Shown here in pieces: positions 23,964 to 34,997 of a stretch of DNA of 64,000 bases. Source of the stretch: Cystobacter fuscus (GTDB taxonomy: Bacteria; Myxococcota; Myxococcia; Myxococcales; Myxococcaceae). A model generated the notes under the pieces. The model searched no databases. It saw only the letters and a list, made by a program, of their open reading frames with translations, and was not told the origin of the DNA. The stretch spans positions 2,790,001-2,854,000 of the forward strand of contig NZ_CP022098.1 of assembly GCF_002305875.1 (NCBI RefSeq), given 5' to 3'. Both the position numbers and the translations under genes were made by a program. Within the stretch, counting starts at the first letter, position 1. The number at the start of each line of letters is the position of its first letter.

Positions 23964-26081
23964 CTAGGCCCGCCAGGGCACGAGTACCCGGGGAGTGTCC
24001 TGGTCCGTCCTGGCCAGGTGCGTGAGCATGTCATCCACGCGCGTGAGCCAGTGCAGGAGGCGGAAGGGGCTGGCGGTGCCCCGGCGGGCGGCTTCCTCGG
24101 GCGCGAGGCGGTGCCGGGCCTCCTGGATGAGCGTGGACGCGGGCTCGACGCGGGGAGGCGCCTCCTGGCCCAGCGCGCCCGCCAGCACCCGGGCGTTGTT
24201 CGCGAGCCGCTCCGCCGCCTCGCGCAACAGCTCCCGCGACGCGTCGTTCATCTCCATCAGCCCACGTCCCATCTCCAGGTGCCGCACGGACAGGACGAGC
24301 TCGGACACGGTCCGCAGGGTGTTCGTCGCGCGCGGGGTGAAGTGCCGGAGCCCCCCGGTGAGCGGTTGCGCCGCGGTGCGCAGGTCGCGCAGGCGCGCGT
24401 CCAGCACCCGCGCGGAGTCGAGCAGCCGGGCTGGATCCGTCTCCGGGGTGCGCTTCACCACGGCCTCCTCGAGGTACTCGCACACCGCGTCCAGTACCTG
24501 CCGGGCGGACGTCTGGATCTGCGCCGTGGTGCGCTCGGGGAAGAGGATGAGGGCGATGACGGCGCCGATGACCGCGCCAATCACCGTCTCCTCGATGCGC
24601 AGCAGGAGGAGCGCCGGAGTGAAGCGGCCGAGCAATCCATAGAGCACGGACAGGAGCGTGGTGAACCAGAACACCATCCACGCGTAGGAGATTTGAATCA
24701 GATAGAAACCGAAGAAGACGCACACGAAGATGCTCACCAGCTCGATGCCGGCATGGCCACTGACGGCCCTGGCGAGGAACAGTCCGGCGAGCACGCCGAG
24801 TACCGTTCCCAGCACCCGCGCCCAGGCGCGCTGCAACGTGTCTCCCCGCGAGCGCGTGCGCGTGAAGATGACGAAGGCGGTGATGACGGCCCAGTACCAG
24901 CGCTCGGCGGACACCGCGTAGCCCACCCCCATCGCGATGACGCTCGCCACGGTGATTTGGATGGCCTGGCGCGTGGAGGGATGGAGGCCCGTGCGCGCGA
25001 GCGGGCCCGGCGCGGCCTTGCCCGCGGGTGTGGCGGCCGGCTCCGGGACGAGCGGAGGATGCTCGCGGGGAAGCCGAGCGGAGGCCTCGAGCAGATCCGT
25101 CAGGGCCCGGTGGAGGCGCTGGGCATCCACCCGGCCCCGCTCGTCTCCGGGTGCTTCCCGCACCCGGTCGAGGTACGCCCTCATCGTTCGGGCCGCCGCG
25201 GGATCCCGGTCGCGGATGGCGACCCGCGCCGACACCAGGGCCTGGCGGATGTCCGCTCGCGCCCCCGATGACAATGCGCCCGAGTCGACCACCTGCTGCA
25301 CGGAGCGGAGCACGCGGTTGGCGGCGAGCTCCAGCTCGAAGAGCTGCTGTCTCAGGTCCGAGTGGCCACGGGAGGCCAGGTCCTCCACCGCGAGCGCCGC
25401 GTCACTCAGGCGATCGGCCTGCCGGAGCAGCCGGCGCAACAGGGCACAGGTCATCCGGGGCTGCTCGGGGATGTCCGCGAGCTCCCACAGCACGACGTCG
25501 ATCGTCTTGCGAAAGGCCCGCACGGTGCGCCGCAGGGCGTGGTCGGGGCGGTCCGGGACGAGCACGAAGCGCACCGTGTACGCGATGCCGACGGCGACCA
25601 CCATGGCCCCCGCGAGCGCGGGCACCTGCGAGAGCTGGGCGTGGAAGAAGAGGGCGTTGAAGAAGGAGAAGAAGCCAATCATCCCGAGCGCCAGGCCCCG
25701 GGGACCGAACCTGCGCACGAAGGTGGAGACGAAGATGGTGACGGCGAAGGCCGCGGCGCCGAGCAGGGGCACCTGGGCGGCGAGCGTGCCCAGGACGGAC
25801 GAGGTCAGCGCGGGCACGAGGAGGAGCGCGGTGGTGAGGCGCTGCTCCCGGGGTTCCGGGTCCGTGGCGATCTGCGAGCCCATCATCGCCACCATGGTGC
25901 CCACCAGGGTGACGGTGGGTGGCTCTCCGAGCAAGCGCGCCAGCCGGGAGAGGACGAGGGCGGCGAGGCCCGCGCCCAGGGCCGCGCGCAGACCCTTGCG
26001 CAGCCGTCCCAGGTCGGGGTCGGAGATCACGAACAGGTCCCACAGGTGCGTGGGATTCAGGCGGTGCTGGAGATGTCGCAA
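23964..26081 (-). CDS. FUSC family membrane protein (aromatic acid exporter-like)
   Basis: This protein of about 705 residues has two membrane domains, each of five to six helices. One is near the N-terminus (GLAALVLSRLARLLG to AYTVRFVLV) and one is central (ITVASVIAMGVGYAV to GAVIGAVIALILFP). Each is followed by a long cytoplasmic helical region, the layout of FUSC/YccS/AaeB-type proteins. These are thought to export aromatic acids or similar compounds or act in envelope stress. The frame is open to 26099, but the TTG at 26081 has an excellent GGAGGA site at about 6 nt spacing and is preferred. It converges with mrfB with a 1-bp gap. Confidence 0.85.
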   Translation of the reverse strand: MRHLQHRLNPTHLWDLFVISDPDLGRLRKGLRAALGAGLAALVLSRLARLLGEPPTVTLVGTMVAMMGSQIATDPEPREQRLTTALLLVPALTSSVLGTLAAQVPLLGAAAFAVTIFVSTFVRRFGPRGLALGMIGFFSFFNALFFHAQLSQVPALAGAMVVAVGIAYTVRFVLVPDRPDHALRRTVRAFRKTIDVVLWELADIPEQPRMTCALLRRLLRQADRLSDAALAVEDLASRGHSDLRQQLFELELAANRVLRSVQQVVDSGALSSGARADIRQALVSARVAIRDRDPAAARTMRAYLDRVREAPGDERGRVDAQRLHRALTDLLEASARLPREHPPLVPEPAATPAGKAAPGPLARTGLHPSTRQAIQITVASVIAMGVGYAVSAERWYWAVITAFVIFTRTRSRGDTLQRAWARVLGTVLGVLAGLFLARAVSGHAGIELVSIFVCVFFGFYLIQISYAWMVFWFTTLLSVLYGLLGRFTPALLLLRIEETVIGAVIGAVIALILFPERTTAQIQTSARQVLDAVCEYLEEAVVKRTPETDPARLLDSARVLDARLRDLRTAAQPLTGGLRHFTPRATNTLRTVSELVLSVRHLEMGRGLMEMNDASRELLREAAERLANNARVLAGALGQEAPPRVEPASTLIQEARHRLAPEEAARRGTASPFRLLHWLTRVDDMLTHLARTDQDTPRVLVPWRA

Positions 26082-26339
26082 GCCATTCCTCCGCCGCAAG
26101 GGTGCGGATGGAAGGCCGGCTCGTGCACGCCCGTTCTCCTGGCCGCCTGGGCTCCGGGGAGGCGTGAGCCGCTCGAGAGGGCCCGTACCGGGAGGAGGCT
26201 TCGCGCGGGGCAGGTGTGACGCACCTCACTCGCTGGCTGTGGACGCCATCACATCGGGCGCGCCCCTTCCTCGTGCACTGTCTCCTCATGAACGCGGGCC
26301 GCCGCTGACGCGGCCCGATATCGCAGGGGGAGGCACGCC

Positions 26340-27560
26340 ATGGTCGAGACGCTTCGTGAGCACAAGGACAACGCCGCTCAACTCTTCGCCAGCGGGCAGT
26401 GGGAGGCGGCACTCGCCGAGTACCGGTACATCACCCGGGCCGCGCCGGAGGACCTGGCCAGCCGCCAGAAGGTGGCCGAGCTGCTCCAGCGGCTGGGGCG
26501 CAAGCAGGAGGCCATCGAGGCATACACGGACGTGGCCAAGGCCTGGGCGCGTCAGGGGTGGCTGCTGCGTGCCATCGCCTTGTGCAAGCTCATCCTCCAG
26601 CTCGAGCCGGGCCATGGTCCCACCCAGCGGTTGCTGGCGGACTTCCACGCGGGCCACTCGGAGCCCCGGCCCCGGCTGATGCCCTCGCCCGCGGTGTCCG
26701 CCACCTTCCAGGAGTCGCACGGGGAGGGCGACGAGGTGCTCCCGCGCATCCCGCTCTTCTCGAAGCTGAGCCCGGAGGCGTTCCTGGCGGTGGTGGAGGA
26801 GCTGAGGCTCAAGCCCTTCGAGTCGGGGGCCGCCATCATCACGGAGGGCGAGGTGGGCCAGTCCCTGTTCGCCATCGTGGAAGGGCGCGTGGACGTGGTG
26901 CGTCAGGGGGATGGTGGGCAGAACCGCAAGGTGGCCTGCCTGGGCGAGGGCGACTTCTTCGGGGAGATGGCCTTGCTGTCGGATGCTCCGCGGCTGGCGA
27001 GCGTGGTGGCCGCCACGCGCACCGTGGTGTTCGAGCTGACGCGGGACCAGGTGGAGCGGCTCGCCGAGCTGCATCCCTCCGTGGCGCACATGCTGCGGTC
27101 CTTCTACCAGGTGCGGCTGCTGGCCAACATCCTGCGGGGCAACCCGCTCCTGTTCGCCCTCACGCCCCTGCAGCGCGAGGCCATGACGAAGGCCGTCCAG
27201 TTCCACGCGGTGCCGGCCGGCCAGAGCCTGCTCGTCCAGGGACAGCCCGGTGACGCCCTCTACCTGCTGCTCCGGGGCCAGTGTCGCGTGGTCCACCTGC
27301 TCCCGGATGGTCACGAGAGTCAGCATCCGTCGCTGCACGAGGGCGACATGTTCGGCGAGCTCTCCGTGCTGCTCGGCCTGCCCGCCACCGCCTCGGTGAT
27401 CGCCGACACCCCCTGCACGCTGTTGCGGCTGGCACGCGCGGACGTGGAGCGGCTCATCGTGATGAACACCGGGCTGCGCGAGGCGCTCTTCCGCTTGAGC
27501 TCCGAGCGTCTCCAGCGCACCGCCCAGCTCGTGTCCAGCTACGAGATGCTCGGGGCCTGA
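26340..27560 (+). CDS. TPR-like protein with two cyclic-nucleotide-binding domains
   Basis: This 406-residue protein has an N-terminal TPR-like helical part (residues about 5-95, GQWEAALAEYRYITRAAPED). Two consecutive cNMP-binding beta barrels follow (about 135-255 and 265-385). Each has the phosphate-binding-cassette-type stretch: GEGDFFGEMALLSDAPRLAS in the first and HEGDMFGELSVLLGLPATAS in the second. The Arg that would contact a cyclic nucleotide phosphate is present in the first and absent in the second. There is no C-terminal helix-turn-helix, so it is not a Crp/Fnr transcription factor. It may regulate a partner protein through ligand binding. ATG with GGGAGG upstream. Confidence 0.88.
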   Translation: MVETLREHKDNAAQLFASGQWEAALAEYRYITRAAPEDLASRQKVAELLQRLGRKQEAIEAYTDVAKAWARQGWLLRAIALCKLILQLEPGHGPTQRLLADFHAGHSEPRPRLMPSPAVSATFQESHGEGDEVLPRIPLFSKLSPEAFLAVVEELRLKPFESGAAIITEGEVGQSLFAIVEGRVDVVRQGDGGQNRKVACLGEGDFFGEMALLSDAPRLASVVAATRTVVFELTRDQVERLAELHPSVAHMLRSFYQVRLLANILRGNPLLFALTPLQREAMTKAVQFHAVPAGQSLLVQGQPGDALYLLLRGQCRVVHLLPDGHESQHPSLHEGDMFGELSVLLGLPATASVIADTPCTLLRLARADVERLIVMNTGLREALFRLSSERLQRTAQLVSSYEMLGA

Positions 27561-27790
27561 GCCATCCTCGGCGCAAGGTGGTGGGCTGGTCCATGTGCGA
27601 GCACATCGACCGGCACCTGGTGCTCAATGGCATCTCAACCCTGCTGTCCAACGTCACTGGGGCAAGCCCATGCTCAGTCCGACAGAGTTGACAGGGCAGC
27701 ATCCCACCATGGAAGGTGTCCCAATCTCCTTTCTGGGTAGTCAGCGGCAGGGGCTATCTCGGGCGGTTGTCATTTCAAGGGGCACCTCGC

Positions 27791-30700
27791 ATGGCGAAGG
27801 ACTACGCAATCGTCGTCCGGAAGCGCCCTGTCGGGGACAGCCTCGGCACAATCCTGCTGGCCCTGGTGCCCTGGGGCGGGAGTTACGCCGGGCGAGCGAG
27901 GGACTCGTCGCGGCGAACCTCCGGCCAGCAACAGTCGGCCTCATCCTTTGGTTTCCAGGCTCTCCTGCTCGCGAGCTGTCTCATGGCCAGCATGAGCGCA
28001 GCCGGCGCGGAGTTGAGACGAGTGAGGGTGACGCTCTCGGCCGAAGCGCATTCGCGAGCCGAAGCCCTCAGCCCCCGCCTGGAGGACTGGAAGGAGGGCG
28101 TGCTCGCCCTCCGTGTGGTGGATCCCGGCCGTTTGGTGGTGAAGGCAGGTGGAGAAGTCATTGCCGCAGCGGCGCTCGGTTGGGGCGAGGACCAGCGGCT
28201 GCGGGTAGATTCGCTCGATGCCTACTCGCCCGAGGCCCTGCCGCGGGTCGTCAACCGCGAGCGCGGACGGGAGGAGGTGGTGGTAGACGTCCCGGAGGGA
28301 GTGGGCGCCGGCGAGCACCTCACCCTCACTTATGAATGGAACTGGAAGCACGCGGGGAAGCCCGCCCTGGAGCGCGCCTGGCGCCTCCCCCCCATGGAGG
28401 ACATCCCGCCAGAGTGGCTGGAGGACGAGCCGTCCGAGCCCGAGCGAGAGGACACGCTCGAGGACGAGGCCGGCGCGCAGGCCGTCCTCTCGCCCGAACT
28501 GGCTCCGTTCCTCGTTCAAGTGGACCCGGCTCGGCCCGAGCTGCTCTGGGTTCCCGGGTATGCCTCGCGCGGGGAAATAGCCTCGCGGCTCTTCGGGGAT
28601 GCCTCGGCGGCGGGCGCTTTCGATATCGAGCCCCGAGCGCCTCCCTCCAGCGCTGTGGAGGGCCTCCACGTCTGTGTGCGCGTGCGCCACCCGCCAGCGC
28701 TCGTGCCGGAGTTGCTCGCCACCATGCGTCATGCCCTGAATTCGCATCTGGAGGCGGATGTCGCTTGGAGCCGCGCCCAGCTTTCGGCGGCCACGCTGAA
28801 CAGGGCCGGGGCCGCCGCACTGGTGGAGCGCGGCCTGCGCTGGGCTCAACGCTCGGACATTCAGGACGGGGCCGGGCAGAGCTACTTCGACCGGTACCTC
28901 CAGGCGCTTGAGCCCTTGAGGGACGAGTCGCAGCGCGGGCACATCCTTGGAGAGGCCGCCGAGCCCCTGCGGAAGGCCATCGCTCTGCGCTCCAAACGCT
29001 TCACGGCGAGCTACAGCGTCACGGATGGCTCGCCCGTCCTCGCCCCGGGCAGCGTAGTGGGCCGCTTTTATTTCGCCGACGGCTCCAGCATCCAGGTGCG
29101 CACCTTGCTGCTGCTCACCGAGGAGACGTCCCTGGAGCGTGCGGAGCTGCGCGTGCGCAACGCTCCACGCGGAAGCCCGCGCGTCATCATCCCCGGGGAG
29201 GACGGGCGCTGGCGGGGCTACAGCGCCGAATTCAACACCGTTGCTGGCGCTCCCGACCCGCTCGAACACCCCGAGGGTAATGCCTACTGGTACTACCCAG
29301 GCACGCTCCTCGTTCGACCGGGAGACTGGCGGCCGGGGGTGGGAGCCGGTACAGGCGAGTTGGCGGTCTTGCGGCGAGAGTTCCTCCAGACAGCCCTCGC
29401 CACGGTGACACCGCAAGCGCCCAAGTCCCTTGTTTCCCTCGATCATGACGTGCTCGCCCTCCTCACCCCGGACGAGCGACTGGGCGTCTTCAACACCATC
29501 CTCTCAGGCCCTGCGCTCACCTCCGACATGAAGGAGGAGGCAGTGCACCTGCTGGCGCGTGTTCTGCTGTCCACGCCTGACCGGGAGTTTCCACCGTTGG
29601 AGCGCAAGCTCACTTCGAGTGGGGTGCTGGAGAAGCTGCTCGGCAGCAACGCGCCGGACAGCAAGGTGTTGCTGGGACAAGCCTTCACCCAGAAGGCACT
29701 CGCTTCGTTTCCCCTCGTGCTGGACCTCATCGAGTCCTTGCCCACCTTCCACCTGGGGCGTGAGGGCGAGAGGACATATCTGCTCAACGTCCCCTCTGGG
29801 CTGGTGTCCACGACGTTGGTGGCGCCGGAGGCGTGGGAGGAGCAGCAGGGAGTGCGCATGGGTGCCGAACCCGCTCTGCCCGGAGAAGCGGCGGGACCTT
29901 CCAGGCGCATGGCCCTGTACTTCCAACCGGTGCGGCAGGAATTCCAGGCCCGCTATCTGTCCTCGGTGGACGAGGCGCCGCGCAGCCGGGCTCTGCACCC
30001 ACTGGAATGGGTGCGGCTGGAAGTGCATGGGCCACAGCCGCGCACGCACCTGATGACGGCCATGGAGCTGGCTCTGCTCGCTTCCACGCCGGACAAGTCA
30101 CTTGTGTGGTCGGCAGTGAGCCGCATCAGCGAGATGCACATGGTGTACGGCGCCGCTTCTGCCCTGACGAAGGCACCGCTGTGGACAGGAGTGTCAGCCA
30201 CAGCAGCGCGAGGCGGCACGCTGGCGGCGGCACGCGGAGTGGCGGTGCGCCTCTTCGTGGGCCGTATCTCGTTGGTGGCGACTCTGGCGGTGGTGGACAC
30301 GTACCGGGACGAGCTGTCGCGGACGCCCGAGGGACGGGACTTTCTCGCGGTACATGACCTGGCCATGGTGGCGCTGGCTGGCCGGGATATCTACAAGCTC
30401 GCCACCTCGGGTATAGGACGCGAGCTGGTACACCGGGGAGGGCTGGCGTTGAGCACGGCTGGTGCCCGAGCCTCGTCCGGACTGCGCGCGTCGGTGGAGT
30501 CCGTCCAGGCCCTGGTGAAAACGCTGGAGCGGACGCTCGCCGAGGGCAAGGCGGTTGCGACACCGGACGGCCTGCGGTTTTCCCTTCCTGGCGGCGCCGA
30601 GGCCTTCAAGCAGGCCTTCTTCGCCATTCGCGGAGAAATGGCCGCCGCAAGGGCCCTCGGGGGCATCCGCCGCGCGGGGCTCGCGGCCGAGGAAGCCGTG

Positions 30701-31660
30701 AAGACGCTGGAGGCGCTGAAGCAGTTGTCGGCGGAGAGCCAAGAAATGGCGAGCGCCTACAGCGCGGTGGCGCGGCGTGCGGCGGCCCTGCCGGCCGACA
30801 AGGCCCAAGCCTACCTCGCCGCAGTAGAAGACATGCGTGCCGCGACCCGCAGTGCGGCGAAGCCGGCGCTCGCGGAATTACTGAGGCGCTCGGGGGCTCC
30901 GAGCCTGAGGGACCCGCTTGCATTCCTGTCGGAGGCCGCGTGGCTCGTCAGTCACCCGGAACTGGAAGTCGAGGCAGTGATTGAGCTGGCGAGGAAGGCG
31001 CGCAGAGGCAGCGTGGACCTGGGTTGGTTGCGCTCGATGGGGCTGAATCTTGAGTACCTCGACTTCATGGGCAGGAACGAGAAGACGGCGTGGAAACTGT
31101 TCCAACAGGCGGCAGCGGAGCCGTGGAACCTGGCGGTGCAGCGGCGGGCGCGCGAGCAACTCCGAGGAATCGCGGTGGAGATGCTGACAGAGCGCAACGC
31201 TCAAAAGCTTTTCCCGGGCTTTCGAGTGACCGGGCGTCAAGTGCCATTGGAGGAGGGGCATATCATCGACAACGTGCTAACGGCGGTGATGGGGCCACGG
31301 CTCCAACATGGGGTAGAAGTAAAGGGCTGGAACAAAGACAGGTGGCGCATGGCGCTCAATGCATGGGATGCCAAACAGGGCACGCAGGCGATCAATGAAC
31401 AGCAGGCCGCACTAGCAAATCAATTACAGCACCTGCTCGAACAACTCGCTGATGCGGCGAAGGCCCCCCGAGGGAGGCCCTTCCTCGTTATCACCGACAA
31501 GCTAAGTGGGCCGACCAAGGAGAAGCTGGCGGAATTCCTACGCAGAAACGTGCGGGGCACACAGATCATCGAGGTAGAGGAAGCCCAAATACTGGGGCAG
31601 ACGAAGCAGTTGCGCGCAGCGCTCAAGCTACCGGAGGACTTGCCTGGAGGTGCACCATGA
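27791..31660 (+). CDS. Large lipoprotein polymorphic toxin with C-terminal PD-(D/E)xK nuclease-like domain
   Basis: This is a 1289-residue protein from ATG 27791 (AAGGGG upstream). A lipobox LLLASC (Cys63) suggests an exported lipoprotein, but it lies unusually far from this start and the preceding 45 residues are Arg/Gln/Ser-rich. The real start or the signal region may therefore be altered. The middle (about 100-900) is a beta-rich then helical region with no recognised domain. The C-terminal about 150 residues carry GHIIDNVL (Asp1160) and GVEVKGW (Glu1176, Lys1178), a PD-(D/E)xK-type active site, then a Gln-rich helix. The gene overlaps the next gene by 4 nt (ATGA), the usual toxin/immunity coupling. 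Nuclease activity and delivery to other cells are inferred. Confidence 0.75.
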   Translation: MAKDYAIVVRKRPVGDSLGTILLALVPWGGSYAGRARDSSRRTSGQQQSASSFGFQALLLASCLMASMSAAGAELRRVRVTLSAEAHSRAEALSPRLEDWKEGVLALRVVDPGRLVVKAGGEVIAAAALGWGEDQRLRVDSLDAYSPEALPRVVNRERGREEVVVDVPEGVGAGEHLTLTYEWNWKHAGKPALERAWRLPPMEDIPPEWLEDEPSEPEREDTLEDEAGAQAVLSPELAPFLVQVDPARPELLWVPGYASRGEIASRLFGDASAAGAFDIEPRAPPSSAVEGLHVCVRVRHPPALVPELLATMRHALNSHLEADVAWSRAQLSAATLNRAGAAALVERGLRWAQRSDIQDGAGQSYFDRYLQALEPLRDESQRGHILGEAAEPLRKAIALRSKRFTASYSVTDGSPVLAPGSVVGRFYFADGSSIQVRTLLLLTEETSLERAELRVRNAPRGSPRVIIPGEDGRWRGYSAEFNTVAGAPDPLEHPEGNAYWYYPGTLLVRPGDWRPGVGAGTGELAVLRREFLQTALATVTPQAPKSLVSLDHDVLALLTPDERLGVFNTILSGPALTSDMKEEAVHLLARVLLSTPDREFPPLERKLTSSGVLEKLLGSNAPDSKVLLGQAFTQKALASFPLVLDLIESLPTFHLGREGERTYLLNVPSGLVSTTLVAPEAWEEQQGVRMGAEPALPGEAAGPSRRMALYFQPVRQEFQARYLSSVDEAPRSRALHPLEWVRLEVHGPQPRTHLMTAMELALLASTPDKSLVWSAVSRISEMHMVYGAASALTKAPLWTGVSATAARGGTLAAARGVAVRLFVGRISLVATLAVVDTYRDELSRTPEGRDFLAVHDLAMVALAGRDIYKLATSGIGRELVHRGGLALSTAGARASSGLRASVESVQALVKTLERTLAEGKAVATPDGLRFSLPGGAEAFKQAFFAIRGEMAAARALGGIRRAGLAAEEAVKTLEALKQLSAESQEMASAYSAVARRAAALPADKAQAYLAAVEDMRAATRSAAKPALAELLRRSGAPSLRDPLAFLSEAAWLVSHPELEVEAVIELARKARRGSVDLGWLRSMGLNLEYLDFMGRNEKTAWKLFQQAAAEPWNLAVQRRAREQLRGIAVEMLTERNAQKLFPGFRVTGRQVPLEEGHIIDNVLTAVMGPRLQHGVEVKGWNKDRWRMALNAWDAKQGTQAINEQQAALANQLQHLLEQLADAAKAPRGRPFLVITDKLSGPTKEKLAEFLRRNVRGTQIIEVEEAQILGQTKQLRAALKLPEDLPGGAP

Positions 31661-32442
31661 ACCGGTGGCCTCTCTGGGCGGTCCTGGCTTCAGGTGAGCC
31701 GGCATGGCTGGAGAACCGTGCCTACGATGCATTGGGTCTGGAAAAGGGCGAGGAGGACGAAGAAGGGCCGCCGTTCGAGATGAGCTTGGGAAGTGGCCGC
31801 TACCACGCCATCGTGGGGACCAACCCCATTGACGTAGGCGCCGAGATTCAGATCTCCAAGGAACTATCGCTCGGTTGTGATGAGCCTGTGTACTCGATTG
31901 AGCGCGCCAACGATCCCTGGACCGTCATGTCGTGGCGAAAGGGCTCACCGGACGTCCTGGAGAACGATCCAGAATCCCTGGCGAAGTCTCTCGGTTGCCC
32001 GCTTCCAGGAGGCGCGAGATCGTCCAACCGAGCAGCGAAAGATTCCCTGCGGAAGGTCGCGATGGTGGAAGGAGTCCGGGCCCAAGAGGCGACTCGGGTT
32101 CTGGAGGAGGATGCTGGCGAGTCACTCACTCCAGGGCGCTATCGCCTTGAGGACACGCCGCAAGGGCTCCTTATTGCCAGCGGAACAGGCGACATAGGGT
32201 ACGCCGACATCACTGTGTCGGAACGGATTCCCAATGCGACCGTATACGCAGTTATTGCATCGCCAGACCTGGACGAGTTTTTTGTCACCGTGAGGAGAGG
32301 GGGCGAGGGGGTCGAAGAGTTCGCCCAGCCGCCCGATGACCTTCCGCGTCTGCGAGTTGCTAGCGACATCAAGGGGGAGCGCTCACCGGATCGGATTCTC
32401 GCCGCGCTGGGCATCCCAGCCGAGTGGTTCCGGAATGAATGA
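31657..32442 (+). CDS. Putative immunity protein for the large lipoprotein toxin
   Basis: This 261-residue cytoplasmic protein shares the ATGA junction with the toxin stop, so translation is coupled. No signal peptide, membrane segment or recognised domain is present. It begins NRWPLWAVLASGEPAWLENR, is acidic in the first 50 residues (GEEDEEGPP), and contains two beta-rich segments (GRYHAIVGTNPIDVGAEIQI and later ATVYAVIASPDLDEFFVTV). An acidic protein is suitable for binding a nuclease domain. Function is inferred from position only. Confidence 0.65.
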   Translation: MNRWPLWAVLASGEPAWLENRAYDALGLEKGEEDEEGPPFEMSLGSGRYHAIVGTNPIDVGAEIQISKELSLGCDEPVYSIERANDPWTVMSWRKGSPDVLENDPESLAKSLGCPLPGGARSSNRAAKDSLRKVAMVEGVRAQEATRVLEEDAGESLTPGRYRLEDTPQGLLIASGTGDIGYADITVSERIPNATVYAVIASPDLDEFFVTVRRGGEGVEEFAQPPDDLPRLRVASDIKGERSPDRILAALGIPAEWFRNE

Positions 32443-32494
32443 CGGGTGCCCGGGATGCCGCACCCAGGGACCTCGGCAGATCCGAGTCACCTGC

Positions 32495-33667
32495 TCAGGG
32501 GTCGAAGCGCATGACGTCGCGCACCTGCCGGAGGGCGGCCCCCGAGGGGACGAGGCGCATGAGGGTGTCGCGCAGGAAGCGGACCGCGGTGTTCTCGAGC
32601 TGGGCGAGGCGTCCGAGCTGGAAGGAGCGGGAAACGAACTGGTTGGCGCGCGCGAGCCGGCGGCGCTCGTACTCGGCGAGCGCCGTGACGGGCTCGGGCT
32701 CCCGGGCCAGGCAGCGGGCGAGCACCACGGCGTCCTCGACGGCCTGACAGCCGCCCTGTCCCATGTTGGGGGTCATGGGGTGGGCGGCATCTCCCAGCAG
32801 GGTCACCCGGCCCTGGCTCCATCGCGCGAGCGGCACCCGGTCATGGATGTCGGTGCGGAAGATGTTCTCCTCGGACGTGGCGTCGAGGACGGCGGCGATG
32901 GGCGCGTGCCAGCCGCCGAAGCACTGGCGCAGGGCCTCGCGGGCGCGGCCGGGTTCATCCCGGACTCCCGCGGGGGCGTTCCGGGTGGCGTACCAGTACA
33001 CCTCTCCGTGCCCCACGGGGACGATGCCGAAGCGGGCGCCGGGCCCCCAGCTCTCGCTGGCGTGGGTGGGGGGGGCCTGGGGCGGCCGCGTCGTCATGCC
33101 CCGCCAGCTCGTGTAGCCCGAGTAGCGCGTGACATCGCCCCACAGCGCCTGGCGCACCACGGAGTGGAGCCCGTCCGCGCCCACCAGCAGGTCTCCCGTG
33201 GCGGTGGTGCCATCCGACAAGCGCACCGTCACGCGCTCGCCGTCGTCGTGGAAGCCCGTCACCGCGCGTCCCGTGTGCACCTGTCCCTCCGCGAGCCCGG
33301 AGAGCAGGACCGCTTGCAGGCGGGAGCGGCGGATGGCGATGGCCGATTCTCCCAGCTCCCGTGCGAGCAGGCCGAGCTCCACGCGGGTGAGCACCCCGCC
33401 GGAGTCGGTGAGCGTGGCCAGGGAGGTGAGGGGCTGGCCCTCCTGGCTCACCGCCTCCGCCAGGCCGATGGAGCGCAGCGCCTTCATGGCGTTCATCTGC
33501 ATGATGATGCCCGCGCCCACCGGACGCAGGACCTCGGCGCGCTCGAAGACGGTGGAGGCGATGCCCGCCTGGCGCAGGGCTCGGGCCAGGGTGAGCCCAC
33601 CAATGCCGCCTCCCGCGATGAGCACGTGGCGGGAGGGGGGGCTCGTGGGCGACGGTGGGGCGGACAT
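32495..33667 (-). CDS. FAD-dependent monooxygenase
   Basis: This 390-residue flavoprotein hydroxylase is of the p-hydroxybenzoate hydroxylase/UbiH type. The N-terminal FAD-binding GGGIGGL motif follows IA, the mid DG motif is VGADGLHSVVR, and the second FAD motif is LLGDAAHPMTPNMGQG. It uses NAD(P)H and oxygen to hydroxylate an aromatic or similar substrate that cannot be read from sequence. It begins 20 nt after the aminotransferase and is the last gene of a TetR-aminotransferase-monooxygenase transcript. Confidence 0.92.
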   Translation of the reverse strand: MSAPPSPTSPPSRHVLIAGGGIGGLTLARALRQAGIASTVFERAEVLRPVGAGIIMQMNAMKALRSIGLAEAVSQEGQPLTSLATLTDSGGVLTRVELGLLARELGESAIAIRRSRLQAVLLSGLAEGQVHTGRAVTGFHDDGERVTVRLSDGTTATGDLLVGADGLHSVVRQALWGDVTRYSGYTSWRGMTTRPPQAPPTHASESWGPGARFGIVPVGHGEVYWYATRNAPAGVRDEPGRAREALRQCFGGWHAPIAAVLDATSEENIFRTDIHDRVPLARWSQGRVTLLGDAAHPMTPNMGQGGCQAVEDAVVLARCLAREPEPVTALAEYERRRLARANQFVSRSFQLGRLAQLENTAVRFLRDTLMRLVPSGAALRQVRDVMRFDP

Positions 33668-33687
33668 GTGGCGGCTCCGGGGGGTGC

Positions 33688-34977
<1,290 letters not shown>

Positions 34978-34997
34978 GCGCTTTCACCATGAATGAT

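Noticed and set aside
21311-24034. 907-codon open frame on the minus strand
   Set aside because: It is antisense to mrfA-mrfB; its His/Arg/Gly-rich composition is typical of shadow frames.
26340-27560. Crp/Fnr transcription factor
   Set aside because: Two cNMP domains are present but there is no C-terminal helix-turn-helix.
27688-27720. TTGACA-type promoter before the large toxin
   Set aside because: TTGACA is present but no AT-rich -10 follows at 16-18 bp.
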